The notes under the pieces are model-generated. The model was given only the letters and a program-made list of their open reading frames with translations. It was not told the origin of the DNA and did not search any database. This document shows, one piece after another, positions 42,583 through 50,774 of a stretch of 64,000 nt of DNA (its first letter is position 1; each line of letters begins with the position of its first letter). The position numbers and the translations under genes were made by a program. The stretch covers positions 1 to 64,000 of the forward strand of contig NZ_JAJCIC010000022.1 in the NCBI RefSeq assembly GCF_020554865.1, given 5' to 3'. This stretch comes from Lacrimispora sp. 210928-DFI.3.58. GTDB lineage: Bacteria > Bacillota > Clostridia > Lachnospirales > Lachnospiraceae.

Positions 42583-43242
42583 ATGACAGAGATCCATTTG
42601 GAGCAGGTTCTTCCTGCTGATATTGAACGCCGCAGCTTTGAACTGATCGGAGAAGAGCTTGCGGACATGGGAAAAACACTGGAGCCGGAGAATGCTCTGG
42701 TGATCAAACGGGCCATCCATACCACTGCGGATTTCGACTACGCAGATAACCTTGTATTCTCAGAACATGCAGTAAAAAAAGGCCTGGAGGCCCTGAAGCA
42801 GGGGGCGTGGATCATCACGGATACCAACATGGCCTGGTCCGGGATCAATAAAAAAACGCTTTCCCGGCTGGGAGGGGAAGCAAGGTGCTTCATGGCGGAC
42901 GAGGATGTGGCGGCAGCTGCCCGCAGGCAGGGAACCACCAGGGCCGTTGCCAGTATGGACAAGGCGGCCGGGCTTTGGGCCGGAGCCCCGGTCCGCCCTC
43001 CCATGATCTTTGCCATTGGAAATGCCCCCACCGCCCTTATCCGTCTCTATGAGCTGATAAAAGAGGACAAAATAAAACCGGCGCTCATCATCGGAGCACC
43101 GGTGGGCTTTGTCAATGTTGTCCAGTCAAAGGAGCTGATCCTGACCTTAAAGGATGTCCCTTACATCGTTGCCAGGGGACGAAAGGGCGGAAGCAATGTA
43201 GCAGCAGCTATCTGCAATGCCCTGTTATACCAGATAACATAA
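42583..43242 (+). CDS. cbiC: Cobalt-precorrin-8 methylmutase CbiC
   Basis: A 219-aa enzyme that moves the C11 methyl to C12 to give cobyrinate. ALVIKRAIHTTADFDYADNL contains the catalytic histidine; WIITDTNMAWSGINKK, FAIGNAPTALIRLYEL and IIGAPVGFVNVVQSKELI are typical. ATG 42583 follows AAAAGGAGAACATCC; the frame extends upstream into the R1 repeat, which I do not take as coding. Last gene of the cluster, closed by the terminator at 43250. Confidence 0.95.
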   Translation: MTEIHLEQVLPADIERRSFELIGEELADMGKTLEPENALVIKRAIHTTADFDYADNLVFSEHAVKKGLEALKQGAWIITDTNMAWSGINKKTLSRLGGEARCFMADEDVAAAARRQGTTRAVASMDKAAGLWAGAPVRPPMIFAIGNAPTALIRLYELIKEDKIKPALIIGAPVGFVNVVQSKELILTLKDVPYIVARGRKGGSNVAAAICNALLYQIT

Positions 43243-43249
43243 GGATTAT

Positions 43250-43284
43250 TTGTAACTACTCAGCCTGCGGCTGTGTAGTTACAA
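43250..43284. terminator. Bidirectional terminator between cbiC and the PurF-family gene
   Basis: TTGTAACTACTCAGCC pairs with GGCTGTGTAGTTACAA (two mismatched positions) around a TGC loop; TTATTTCTTT follows on plus, and AATAATCC-flanked sequence on minus. It serves converging genes. Confidence 0.75.
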
Positions 43285-44694
43285 TTATTTCTTTCCATTC
43301 CAGCAATAGGTACAGAGCTTACATGGAGAGATATGGATGGAATCCTTCAGATCATCCAGCCTGTGGTAACGCAGGCTGGTAAAATTCAGACGCTTGCGTA
43401 TCTCCTCCACCATTTCCGCATAATTCTGGCTGTCCGGATCCGCATAATCCTCCAGCACCTCCTCCGGCACCTCATTACCCTCGCGGTCACGGATAATGCG
43501 CCGTGTGATCATGTCCAGATCAGAGGAAGACCTGGAGAAATTCAGATAGGGGCAGCCGAACAGCAGAGGCGGGCAGGCAGGGCGGATGTGGACCTCCTTG
43601 GCGCCGCTCTGGTATAAAAATTCCGTTGTCTCCCCCAGCTGTGTGCCGCGGACGATCGAATCGTCGATGAGCAGCAGCTTTTTTCCGCGTATCAGCGCAT
43701 CCACCGGGATCAGCTTCATGCGGGCGATCAGGTTGCGCTGGTTCTGATTCTGAGGCATAAAGGAGCGGGGCCAGGTGGGAGTATATTTGATAAAGGGCCG
43801 GGCAAATGGAATACCTGACTGGTTGGCATATCCGATGGCATGGGCGATACCGGAATCAGGAACACCAGCCACCATATCCGGCTTCACATTATCCCGCTTT
43901 GCTAAGAGCTTGCCGCATTCATAGCGCATCTCCTCTACATTGACTCCCTCGTAGGAGGAGGTGGGATATCCGTAATAGACCCAGAGGAAGGAACAGATCT
44001 TCATCTCCTCCCTGGGAGCGCTTAAGGTCTCCACATGCTCCGGTGTGATGAGCACGATCTCCCCGGGGCCTAATTCCCTGTAGTCTGTGTAGCCCAGATT
44101 GATATAGGCAAAGCTCTCAAAGGAAGCGCAGAAGGCATCCTCCTTTTTGCCGATGACAACAGGAGTCCTTCCATATTTATCTCTGGAGGCGTAGATTCCC
44201 TCCGGTGTCAGAAGAAGGATCGTCATGGAGCCCTCGATCTTGTCCTGAGCGTAGAGAAGTCCCTCGGTGATAGAGGCCTTCTGGCTGATCAGGGCAGCCA
44301 CCAGCTCCGTGGCATTGATATGCCCATGGCTCATTTCCATAAAATGGATATGCCCGTTTTCATAGGCATCCTTGATGAGCTCTGCCTTGTTATTGATCTT
44401 ACCGACAGTGGTGATGGCAAAGCTTCCCAGATGGGACTGGATCAAAAGGGGCTGGGGCTCATTGTCGGAAATGCACCCGATACCCATTGTTCCCTGAAGC
44501 TCGTCTAAATCGCCCTCGAATTTTGTACGGAAGGGTGAATTTTCAATATTGTGGATGGAGCGTGTGAATCCATTGTCTTTTCCATATACGGCCATACCGC
44601 CTCTTCTTGTGCCGAGATGGGAGTGGTAGTCAACTCCAAAAAATAAATCAAGGGTGCAGCTGTTCTTTGATGCAACTCCAAATATTCCGCCCAT
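43285..44694 (-). CDS. PurF-family amidophosphoribosyltransferase-like protein lacking the N-terminal nucleophile Cys
   Basis: A 469-aa protein with PurF architecture: an N-terminal Ntn glutaminase-like domain (1-~230) and a phosphoribosyltransferase domain with the PRPP loop KLLLIDDSIVRGTQLGETTE. Canonical PurF exposes Cys after Met (or after a propeptide) as CGIxG; here the protein starts MGGIFGVASKNSC, so the nucleophile position is Gly. HLGTRRGGMAVYG and GHINATELVAALI are otherwise PurF-like, though the glutamine site is diverged. A Cys-rich tail CKLCTYCWNGKK could hold an iron-sulfur ligand pair. It may use ammonia, act in a complex, or be regulatory. Start ATG 44694 follows GAAAGAAGGATAACAC. 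Confidence 0.85.
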   Translation of the reverse strand: MGGIFGVASKNSCTLDLFFGVDYHSHLGTRRGGMAVYGKDNGFTRSIHNIENSPFRTKFEGDLDELQGTMGIGCISDNEPQPLLIQSHLGSFAITTVGKINNKAELIKDAYENGHIHFMEMSHGHINATELVAALISQKASITEGLLYAQDKIEGSMTILLLTPEGIYASRDKYGRTPVVIGKKEDAFCASFESFAYINLGYTDYRELGPGEIVLITPEHVETLSAPREEMKICSFLWVYYGYPTSSYEGVNVEEMRYECGKLLAKRDNVKPDMVAGVPDSGIAHAIGYANQSGIPFARPFIKYTPTWPRSFMPQNQNQRNLIARMKLIPVDALIRGKKLLLIDDSIVRGTQLGETTEFLYQSGAKEVHIRPACPPLLFGCPYLNFSRSSSDLDMITRRIIRDREGNEVPEEVLEDYADPDSQNYAEMVEEIRKRLNFTSLRYHRLDDLKDSIHISPCKLCTYCWNGKK

Positions 44695-44752
44695 GTGTTA
44701 TCCTTCTTTCCCATATAGTCTGTAAGTGCTTTCAGAAAATCCAAACACAACT

Positions 44753-44782
44753 ATCATAACATATATTAGCAGGTAAGGACAA
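44753..44782 (-). promoter_or_regulatory. Candidate promoter of the PurF-family gene
   Basis: Minus-strand TTGTCC (44777-44782), 18 bp, TATGAT (44753-44758). An 11-bp direct repeat, ACAGACTATAT on the minus strand, occurs at 44782-44792 (next to the -35) and 44713-44723 (in the leader), possibly a regulator site. Confidence 0.45.
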
Positions 44783-44940
44783 TATAGTCTGTGTATTATT
44801 TATACTTATAATTCATGATAAGTACAGCCGCGGCGCAGACTGCAGGTAACGATTCAGCTGAATAGTTACAACTGCGGAAACTCAAAGGAGGGCCGTCATT
44901 GAAAAAAAACACAGGACATGGTATCATAGAAGGAAGCAGC

Positions 44941-44990
44941 GGTTACTGTTCACAGCCCGGCTAAAAAGCAGCCGTTCTGCGAACAATAAC
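44941..44990. repeat. Palindromic repeat family R2, second full copy
   Basis: GTTACTGTTCACAGCC..CTAAAAAGCAGCCGTTCTGCGAACAATAAC, the reverse complement of the cbiA-end copy with few changes (runs shown are partial). Confidence 0.7.
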
Positions 44991-45114
44991 ACGCTCCGCG
45001 ATGCACACAAACCGCGAAACGCGGTTTGGCGCTGCAACCCTCGTGTTTTCTGTGACTTCCGCTACGCTTCACTCACAAAAAACACATCGCGGGATATCGG
45101 CTGTGAACAGTTAC
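44942..45114. repeat. 173-bp nested palindrome upstream of yesN
   Basis: Outer GTTACTGTTCACAGCC (44942-44957) pairs with GGCTGTGAACAGTTAC (45099-45114), 15 of 16. Inside, CCGCGATG (44996-45003) pairs with CATCGCGG (45085-45092), AAACCGCG with CGCGGTTT (45009-45027), and GTGTTTT-TGTGA with TCAC-ACA-AAAACAC. Confidence 0.75.
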
Positions 45115-45148
45115 AAGCAGCGTTCAACTGTTAGAAGAGAGGTAGGCC

Positions 45149-46783
45149 ATGGATTTATACCGTATCATCCTTGTAGACGATGAGGAAGAAGTAAGGAAGA
45201 GTATTATTAAAAAAATAGACTGGAATTCTGCCGGCTTCTGTGTGGTCGGGGACGCGGAGAATGGGGAGGATGCATTGGAGAAGATCGAGGCCCTGGAGCC
45301 GGATGTGATCCTGACGGATATCCGCATGCCCTATATGGACGGCCTCACCCTGGCAGAGCGGGTGCGCCAGAAGGCCCCCTCTGCAAAGATCGTGATCTTT
45401 TCAGGCTATGATGATTTTGAATACGCAAAGCAGGCCATCAAGCTGAATGTGACAGAGTATATTTTAAAGCCTGTCAATGTGGAAGAGCTGACGGCGATCC
45501 TAAGGCGCATCAAGGCGAATCTGGATCAGGAGATCGAGCAGAAGCGGGATGTGAGCCTTTTGCGTGAGAACTATAAAAAGAACCTGCCCATCCTCAGGGA
45601 GCAGTTTTTAAATGATCTTGTGAGCCAGCCTGTGGAGGAGTCCGTGCTGAAGGCAAAGCTTTCAGAATACGATATTCCCCTTGCAGGGGCGAAAAAGTGG
45701 GTGGCTGCGGCCATTGATATTGAGCGCGAGAGCGTGGAGGAGACAGAGCTGCCCATTCATAAAGAAAAGGATCTGATCCCCATCTCCGTGATGCAGCTTG
45801 TGGAGGAAAAGCTGGGGAAATACTGCCGCTTTTCCATCTTCAATCCTCCCAGGATCTATGAGGCGGAGCTGGCAGTGATCGCAGCCATTGACGAGGAAAA
45901 CAGCCAGACAGGGCTGATCGACGTACTGGGCGATATCTGCAAGGAGGTCAAGAAGATACTGGAGGTGCCCATCACCATCGGCGTGGGCTACCGGTGCGAG
46001 TGCCTGGCTGAGATCAGCAGCTCCTACAAGGGGGCGGTGAATGCCCTGGGCTACAAAGCCATTGTGGGAAGCGGAAGCACCATCTATATCAATGATGTGG
46101 AGCCTGTGGGCCGCGGAAAGCTGCAGTTTGACGGGAAGGACGAGGCAGATCTGGTGGGCGCAGTCAAATTCGGTCCCAGGGAGAAGATCGAGAATGTGAT
46201 CCAGGAGCTCCTTGACAAGATGAGCGATGCAAAGGTGCACTACAGGCAGTGCCAGGCCTATATGCTGAGCGTCACCAACTGCATGATCCAGATGATGCAG
46301 ATGTATGATCTGGATATGGAGGAGATCTTTGAGGAGGGCCGGGAGAATGAAGGTCCATTGTCCTTTGTCCCGGGGACCCAGAAAAGGGAGGAGTTTGCTC
46401 AGTGGCTCATGGGTGTGGCCCTGCGTGTGAACCAGTCCATGAACCGGGAGCGGGACAACACCATGAAGCAGGTCATAAAAGAGGCCAAAGAATATATCAT
46501 GGACCATTACCAGGATCCGGAGCTGTCAGTGGAAAAGATCTGCCGTCATCTCCATATGAGCCCGGCCTATTTTTCCACCATGTTTAAAAAAGAGACAGGC
46601 CAGACCTATATCGCTTACCTGACAGAGGTGCGCCTGAACAAGGCAGTGGAGCTGTTAAATAAGACGGATGATAAGACCTATATTATCGCTGCCAAGGTAG
46701 GCTATCAGGAGCAGAATTATTTCAGCTATGTGTTTAAAAAGAGGTTTGGAATATCGCCCACAAAGTTCAGGGGGACAAAGTAG
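45149..46783 (+). CDS. YesN-type response regulator with AraC DNA-binding domain
   Basis: A 544-aa regulator. The receiver (1-120) has LVDDEEEVR, the phosphorylated Asp57 in ILTDIRMPYMDG and KPVNVEEL. A long middle region (about 150-410) of the type seen in YesN proteins follows, and the C-terminal AraC domain (about 440-540) ends with LSVEKICRHLHMSPAYFSTM and YFSYVFKKRFGISPTKFR. It lies one base upstream of its kinase and in front of the mgl sugar transporter, which it probably activates. Start follows AGAGAGGTAGGCC. Confidence 0.93.
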   Translation: MDLYRIILVDDEEEVRKSIIKKIDWNSAGFCVVGDAENGEDALEKIEALEPDVILTDIRMPYMDGLTLAERVRQKAPSAKIVIFSGYDDFEYAKQAIKLNVTEYILKPVNVEELTAILRRIKANLDQEIEQKRDVSLLRENYKKNLPILREQFLNDLVSQPVEESVLKAKLSEYDIPLAGAKKWVAAAIDIERESVEETELPIHKEKDLIPISVMQLVEEKLGKYCRFSIFNPPRIYEAELAVIAAIDEENSQTGLIDVLGDICKEVKKILEVPITIGVGYRCECLAEISSSYKGAVNALGYKAIVGSGSTIYINDVEPVGRGKLQFDGKDEADLVGAVKFGPREKIENVIQELLDKMSDAKVHYRQCQAYMLSVTNCMIQMMQMYDLDMEEIFEEGRENEGPLSFVPGTQKREEFAQWLMGVALRVNQSMNRERDNTMKQVIKEAKEYIMDHYQDPELSVEKICRHLHMSPAYFSTMFKKETGQTYIAYLTEVRLNKAVELLNKTDDKTYIIAAKVGYQEQNYFSYVFKKRFGISPTKFRGTK

Positions 46784-46784
46784 G

Positions 46785-48545
46785 ATGAAGGAACGCCGCC
46801 TGGAAAAGGCCAGCATACGCTATACGATCTTTATCTATTTTACGGTAACAGCCCTGGCGGCCAGTATTTTCGCCAGCCTATGGCTTTACACCAGGCTTTC
46901 AGGACAGATGGCAGCTTCGATGCAGGAGGAGAACCAGATCCTGATCAGCCAGATCAACCGCTCCATGGAATCCTATCTGCGCACCGTGATGAAGCTTTCG
47001 GATTCCCTTTACTACGGTGTGATCAAAAATGCGGATCTGTCCCAGGAATCCATTGGCAGCGAGATCACTCTTCTGTATGACAACAACAAGGACAATATCG
47101 AGAACATTGCCCTGCTCTCAAAGGATGTAACGCTTTTGGAATCCGTGCCGGCAGCCAGGCTCAAGACAAATGCAGACGTTACCCGGGAGAGCTGGTTCCA
47201 GTATGCCCTGGAGAAGACAGAAAACGTCCATTTCTCCACGCCCCATGTACAATATATCTTTGACAACAGTGAGAGCCAGTACCGCTGGGTGGTGACCATG
47301 TCAAGAGCAGTGGAGATCACCCAGGGCCCCTATACGGATCAGGGCGTGCTCCTGATCGACATCCGCTACAATGGCCTGGAGCAGCTTTTTGACGGCGTAA
47401 GCCTGGGGCAGGACGGATATGTGTACCTCATCAGCAATGAAGGTGAGATCATTTTCCACCCCCAGGCCCAGCTCATTGATTCCGGCCTGAAGGAGGAGAA
47501 TGTAAAGGCTGCAGTTTCCTATAAGGATGGAAACCACGAGGAGAGCTTTCAGGGCAAGAAGCGCATTGTCACAGTCAAGACCGTGGGCTACACGGGCTGG
47601 AAGATCGTGGGAGTGATGCCCCTGGAGGGAGCTTCCCTGAATAATATCAAGACAAGGCTGTTTGTGATGTTCATTATCACATTTATCCTGTACATCCTTG
47701 CCATCATCAATTCTTACATTTCCTCAAAGATCACAGTTCCCATCAAGCTTCTGGAAAAGTCAGTAAATGAGATCGAGGAGGGAAACCTGGAGACAGAGGT
47801 GTATGTGGGGGGATCCTATGAGATACGCCATCTGGGAACCTCCATCCAGAATATGGCAAGACAGATACACAAGCTCATGGATGACATTGTGGCGGAGCAT
47901 GAGTCAAAGCGGAAAAGCGAATTTGACACCCTCCAGTCCCAGATCAATCCCCACTTTCTGTACAATACCCTGGATATCATTGTGTGGATGATCGAGAATG
48001 AAAAGCAGTCCGAGGCAGTCAAGGCTGTGACAGCCTTAGCCAGGTTCTTCCGCATCAGCTTGAGCAGGGGCAAGAGCATTATCCCGGTAAAGGACGAGCT
48101 GGAGCATGTGCGCAGCTATCTGATGATACAGCACATGCGGTACAAGAATAAATTTACCTATTCCATTGAGGCGGAAGAGACAGTGATGAATATGGCAAGC
48201 CTGAAGCTGATGCTCCAGCCTCTTGTGGAAAATGCCATCTACCACGGCATGGAATTTATGGACGGCGATGGCGAGATCCTGATAAAAGCATGGCAGAAGG
48301 GCAAAGACCTGATGATGAGCGTGTCGGACAACGGCCTGGGGATGACAGAGGAGCAGGTGGAGAACCTGTTTGCCGATGTGAGCCATGTGCCTTCAAAAAG
48401 AGGCTCCGGTATCGGGGTGAAAAATGTGAATGAGCGCATAAAGCTGTACTTTGGCCGGGATTACGGCCTGTCCATCCAGTCAGAGCCGGACGAGGGAACG
48501 ACTGTCACCATACGCCTTCCGGCAGAGCCTTATGAGAAAAGGTAA
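46785..48545 (+). CDS. YesM-type sensor histidine kinase
   Basis: A 586-aa membrane sensor. TM1 is at about residues 14-34, an extracellular Cache-like domain spans about 40-285, TM2 about 290-312, then HAMP (ITVPIKLLEKSVNEIEEGNL), the His_kinase box with QINPHFLYNTLDIIVWMIE, and the HATPase domain with LMLQPLVENAIYHGME and GIGVKNVNERIKLYFG. It senses an external sugar signal directly or through the binding proteins encoded next. The start ATG 46785 immediately follows the yesN stop; longer frames overlap yesN. Confidence 0.93.
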   Translation: MKERRLEKASIRYTIFIYFTVTALAASIFASLWLYTRLSGQMAASMQEENQILISQINRSMESYLRTVMKLSDSLYYGVIKNADLSQESIGSEITLLYDNNKDNIENIALLSKDVTLLESVPAARLKTNADVTRESWFQYALEKTENVHFSTPHVQYIFDNSESQYRWVVTMSRAVEITQGPYTDQGVLLIDIRYNGLEQLFDGVSLGQDGYVYLISNEGEIIFHPQAQLIDSGLKEENVKAAVSYKDGNHEESFQGKKRIVTVKTVGYTGWKIVGVMPLEGASLNNIKTRLFVMFIITFILYILAIINSYISSKITVPIKLLEKSVNEIEEGNLETEVYVGGSYEIRHLGTSIQNMARQIHKLMDDIVAEHESKRKSEFDTLQSQINPHFLYNTLDIIVWMIENEKQSEAVKAVTALARFFRISLSRGKSIIPVKDELEHVRSYLMIQHMRYKNKFTYSIEAEETVMNMASLKLMLQPLVENAIYHGMEFMDGDGEILIKAWQKGKDLMMSVSDNGLGMTEEQVENLFADVSHVPSKRGSGIGVKNVNERIKLYFGRDYGLSIQSEPDEGTTVTIRLPAEPYEKR

Positions 48546-48556
48546 GGAGATATCAG

Positions 48557-49528
48557 ATGTCCATTAGGGAAAAATTATTGTGGGGGTTATTTGCGGGCTT
48601 CCTTGCCCTGTTGTTCCTCGCATCCTCCACAAACCTGATCATCAAAGAAAAAAAGAGGGAGATCTATCCCATTTCCATTATCATTGAAGATGAAAATGAT
48701 GAGTATTATGTGAATTTCAAAAAGGGAGCTGACAAGGCGGCAGAAGAATTTTATGCGGACGTTAATTTCATCACCCTTTACAGTCAGGGCAGCAAGTCCC
48801 AGCAGCTGGAGCTGATCCAGAGAGAGGTGCGGGACGGGGCAAAGGCAGTGATATTCGCGCCGGTTGACAGCAATGAGACGATCATGGAGATGGAGGCCCT
48901 AAAGCCCAGCTGTCCTGTTATCCTGCTGGGGGCCGTGTCCTCCAGTGATTTTGTGGCAGAGTCCATTATAACGGATACCTACGAAATCGGGAGAAAGCTG
49001 GGGGAGGCGGCTGCGGCGGGTACCCCGGAGGGCATACCGGTCTATCTGTTTTCAGAGGGCATTTCCTACCGGAGGAATACCGGCATTTATGCAGGGATAT
49101 GCTCTGTCCTGGAGAGGGAGGGGATCCCCGTCAGTCTCTATGAAAAAAAGACAGAGGATACTTACCGGGAGGCCATCGAGTCTACTGTCTATCCCGGAGA
49201 CAGCAGGGCTGCCATTATCGCCATGGATGCCCAGGCTTTAGACGAGGCTGTTAAGATCATAGAGGGCAGCACCGTATACCAGGAGCATTTGGCAGGCCTT
49301 TACGGCGCAGGCTGCACGACATCTATCCTCAATGAGGTTGACAAGGGGATCATTGACGGAATCGTTGTGTATAACCAGTTCGATGAAGGCTATCTGAGCG
49401 TGAAAAGCGCAGTGGAAGCCATACGGGGAAGCAGGCAGAAGCTGCAGATAGAGCTGGAGTCCTATTATCTGGAGAAGGACGATATCAGGGATAAAAAGTA
49501 TGAAAAAATGCTCTATCCCATAGAGTAA
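48557..49528 (+). CDS. Membrane-anchored sugar-binding protein (periplasmic-binding type I)
   Basis: A 323-aa protein with an N-terminal membrane anchor (about residues 9-28, no lipobox) and a type I periplasmic-binding fold: IYPISIIIEDENDEYYVNFK, LELIQREVRDGAKAVIFAP, CPVILLGAVSSSDFVAESI and GIPVSLYEKK. It is more distant from MglB than the two following proteins. Its position directly after yesM suggests it presents sugar to the kinase rather than to the ABC transporter. Start follows AAGGAGATATCAG, 11 bp after yesM. Confidence 0.82.
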   Translation: MSIREKLLWGLFAGFLALLFLASSTNLIIKEKKREIYPISIIIEDENDEYYVNFKKGADKAAEEFYADVNFITLYSQGSKSQQLELIQREVRDGAKAVIFAPVDSNETIMEMEALKPSCPVILLGAVSSSDFVAESIITDTYEIGRKLGEAAAAGTPEGIPVYLFSEGISYRRNTGIYAGICSVLEREGIPVSLYEKKTEDTYREAIESTVYPGDSRAAIIAMDAQALDEAVKIIEGSTVYQEHLAGLYGAGCTTSILNEVDKGIIDGIVVYNQFDEGYLSVKSAVEAIRGSRQKLQIELESYYLEKDDIRDKKYEKMLYPIE

Positions 49529-49543
49529 GGGGAGGAAAAGGAC

Positions 49544-50605
49544 ATGAAAAAAAGCCGGATATATCTGGGGACGGTGCTTCTTGCTGCCTGCCTTCTTGCA
49601 GCAGGAGTGATGCTTTATATCTGGAAGGGGCAGAAACAGCAGGAGGATAAGACGGCCATACGGATCGGCATCCTCCTCTACCGTGGGGATGATACCTTTA
49701 TCAGCACACTGAGGAGCGCGCTGGAGGAGCAGGCAAAGGAATACGAGCAGGAGACCGGGGTGAAGGTGGCTCTCGATATTATGGATGCAAAAAGCAATCA
49801 GAATACCCAAAACAGCCAGGTGGAGCGCCTGTTGTCCTTAAACTGCGACGCCCTGTGCGTCAATATCGTGGACAGATCGGCTGCCTCTATCATCATTGAC
49901 AAGGCAATGGCAGCAGACGTTCCTGTGGTATTCTTCAACAGGGAGCCGGTGGAGGAGGATATGAACCGGTGGGAAAAGCTCTATTATGTGGGAGCAGACG
50001 CAAAGGAGTCTGCTGTGCTCCAGGGACAGATCCTGGTAGATGCATACAGAAAAAAGCCGGAGAGTCTTGATGCAAATGGCGATGGAACAGTGAGCTATGT
50101 TCTACTGGAGGGAGAATCCAGCCATCAGGATTCCCTGATACGGACAGAGTGGTCCATCCAGACCTTAAAGGATGGGGGAGTGCCGCTGAAAAAGATCACA
50201 GGCGGCATTGCCAATTGGGAGCGCAGCCAGGCCTCCGCCCTGATGGAGCAGTGGCTGAAGGAGTACCGCGGCCAGATCGAGCTTGTGATCTGCAACAACG
50301 ATGACATGGCCTTAGGTGCCATTGATGCCATTGGACGGGAAGGTATTATGGGAAATTCCATCAAGATCGTAGGCATAGACGGAACCCCTGTGGGCCAGGA
50401 GGCTTTAAAGTCAGGAAAGCTTTTAGGAACCGTGGAGTCGGACAAGGATACGTATGCCAGGGTCATATTTACCATAGCCTCCCGTCTTGCTATGGGACAA
50501 GAGGTAAATGAGGACCAGATATTGGAAAACGGGAAGTATTTCTGGTGCCCACAGGCCCCTCTTACCCAGTCTTCCGGGGAAAATTTTAGGGAAAATGCGC
50601 ATTAA
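49544..50605 (+). CDS. Membrane-anchored MglB-like galactose/glucose-binding protein
   Basis: A 353-aa substrate-binding protein: uncleaved-looking N-terminal anchor (residues 6-27, no Cys lipobox at the usual place), then IRIGILLYRGDDTFISTLRS, INIVDRSAASIIIDKA, VVFFNREP, a calcium-loop-like DANGDGTVSYVLLEG and CNNDDMALGAIDAIG. It resembles the mglB product 170 bp downstream, so one is probably a duplicate that took a sensory role with YesM. Start follows GGGGAGGAAAAGGAC. Confidence 0.86.
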   Translation: MKKSRIYLGTVLLAACLLAAGVMLYIWKGQKQQEDKTAIRIGILLYRGDDTFISTLRSALEEQAKEYEQETGVKVALDIMDAKSNQNTQNSQVERLLSLNCDALCVNIVDRSAASIIIDKAMAADVPVVFFNREPVEEDMNRWEKLYYVGADAKESAVLQGQILVDAYRKKPESLDANGDGTVSYVLLEGESSHQDSLIRTEWSIQTLKDGGVPLKKITGGIANWERSQASALMEQWLKEYRGQIELVICNNDDMALGAIDAIGREGIMGNSIKIVGIDGTPVGQEALKSGKLLGTVESDKDTYARVIFTIASRLAMGQEVNEDQILENGKYFWCPQAPLTQSSGENFRENAH

Positions 50606-50683
50606 AATGTAAAAAAATATCGAAAAAAATTTGCATGATTTGTAAAATCAAAGAAAATTAATAACTTTTTTAATAAATTCATA

Positions 50684-50712
50684 TGGAAAAATGCATAATC
50701 AAGCTTTATAAT
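50684..50712 (+). promoter_or_regulatory. Candidate mglB promoter
   Basis: TATAAT at 50707-50712 with a partial -35 (TGGAAA, 50684-50689) 17 bp upstream, in a very AT-rich leader. A dedicated promoter fits separate control of mglBAC from the sensor genes. Confidence 0.55.
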
Positions 50713-50774
50713 AAAGGTGTCGGAAAGGGAAAAATACCTAAAACGGCAAAAAAATTTCGGGAGGATTTACAGAC

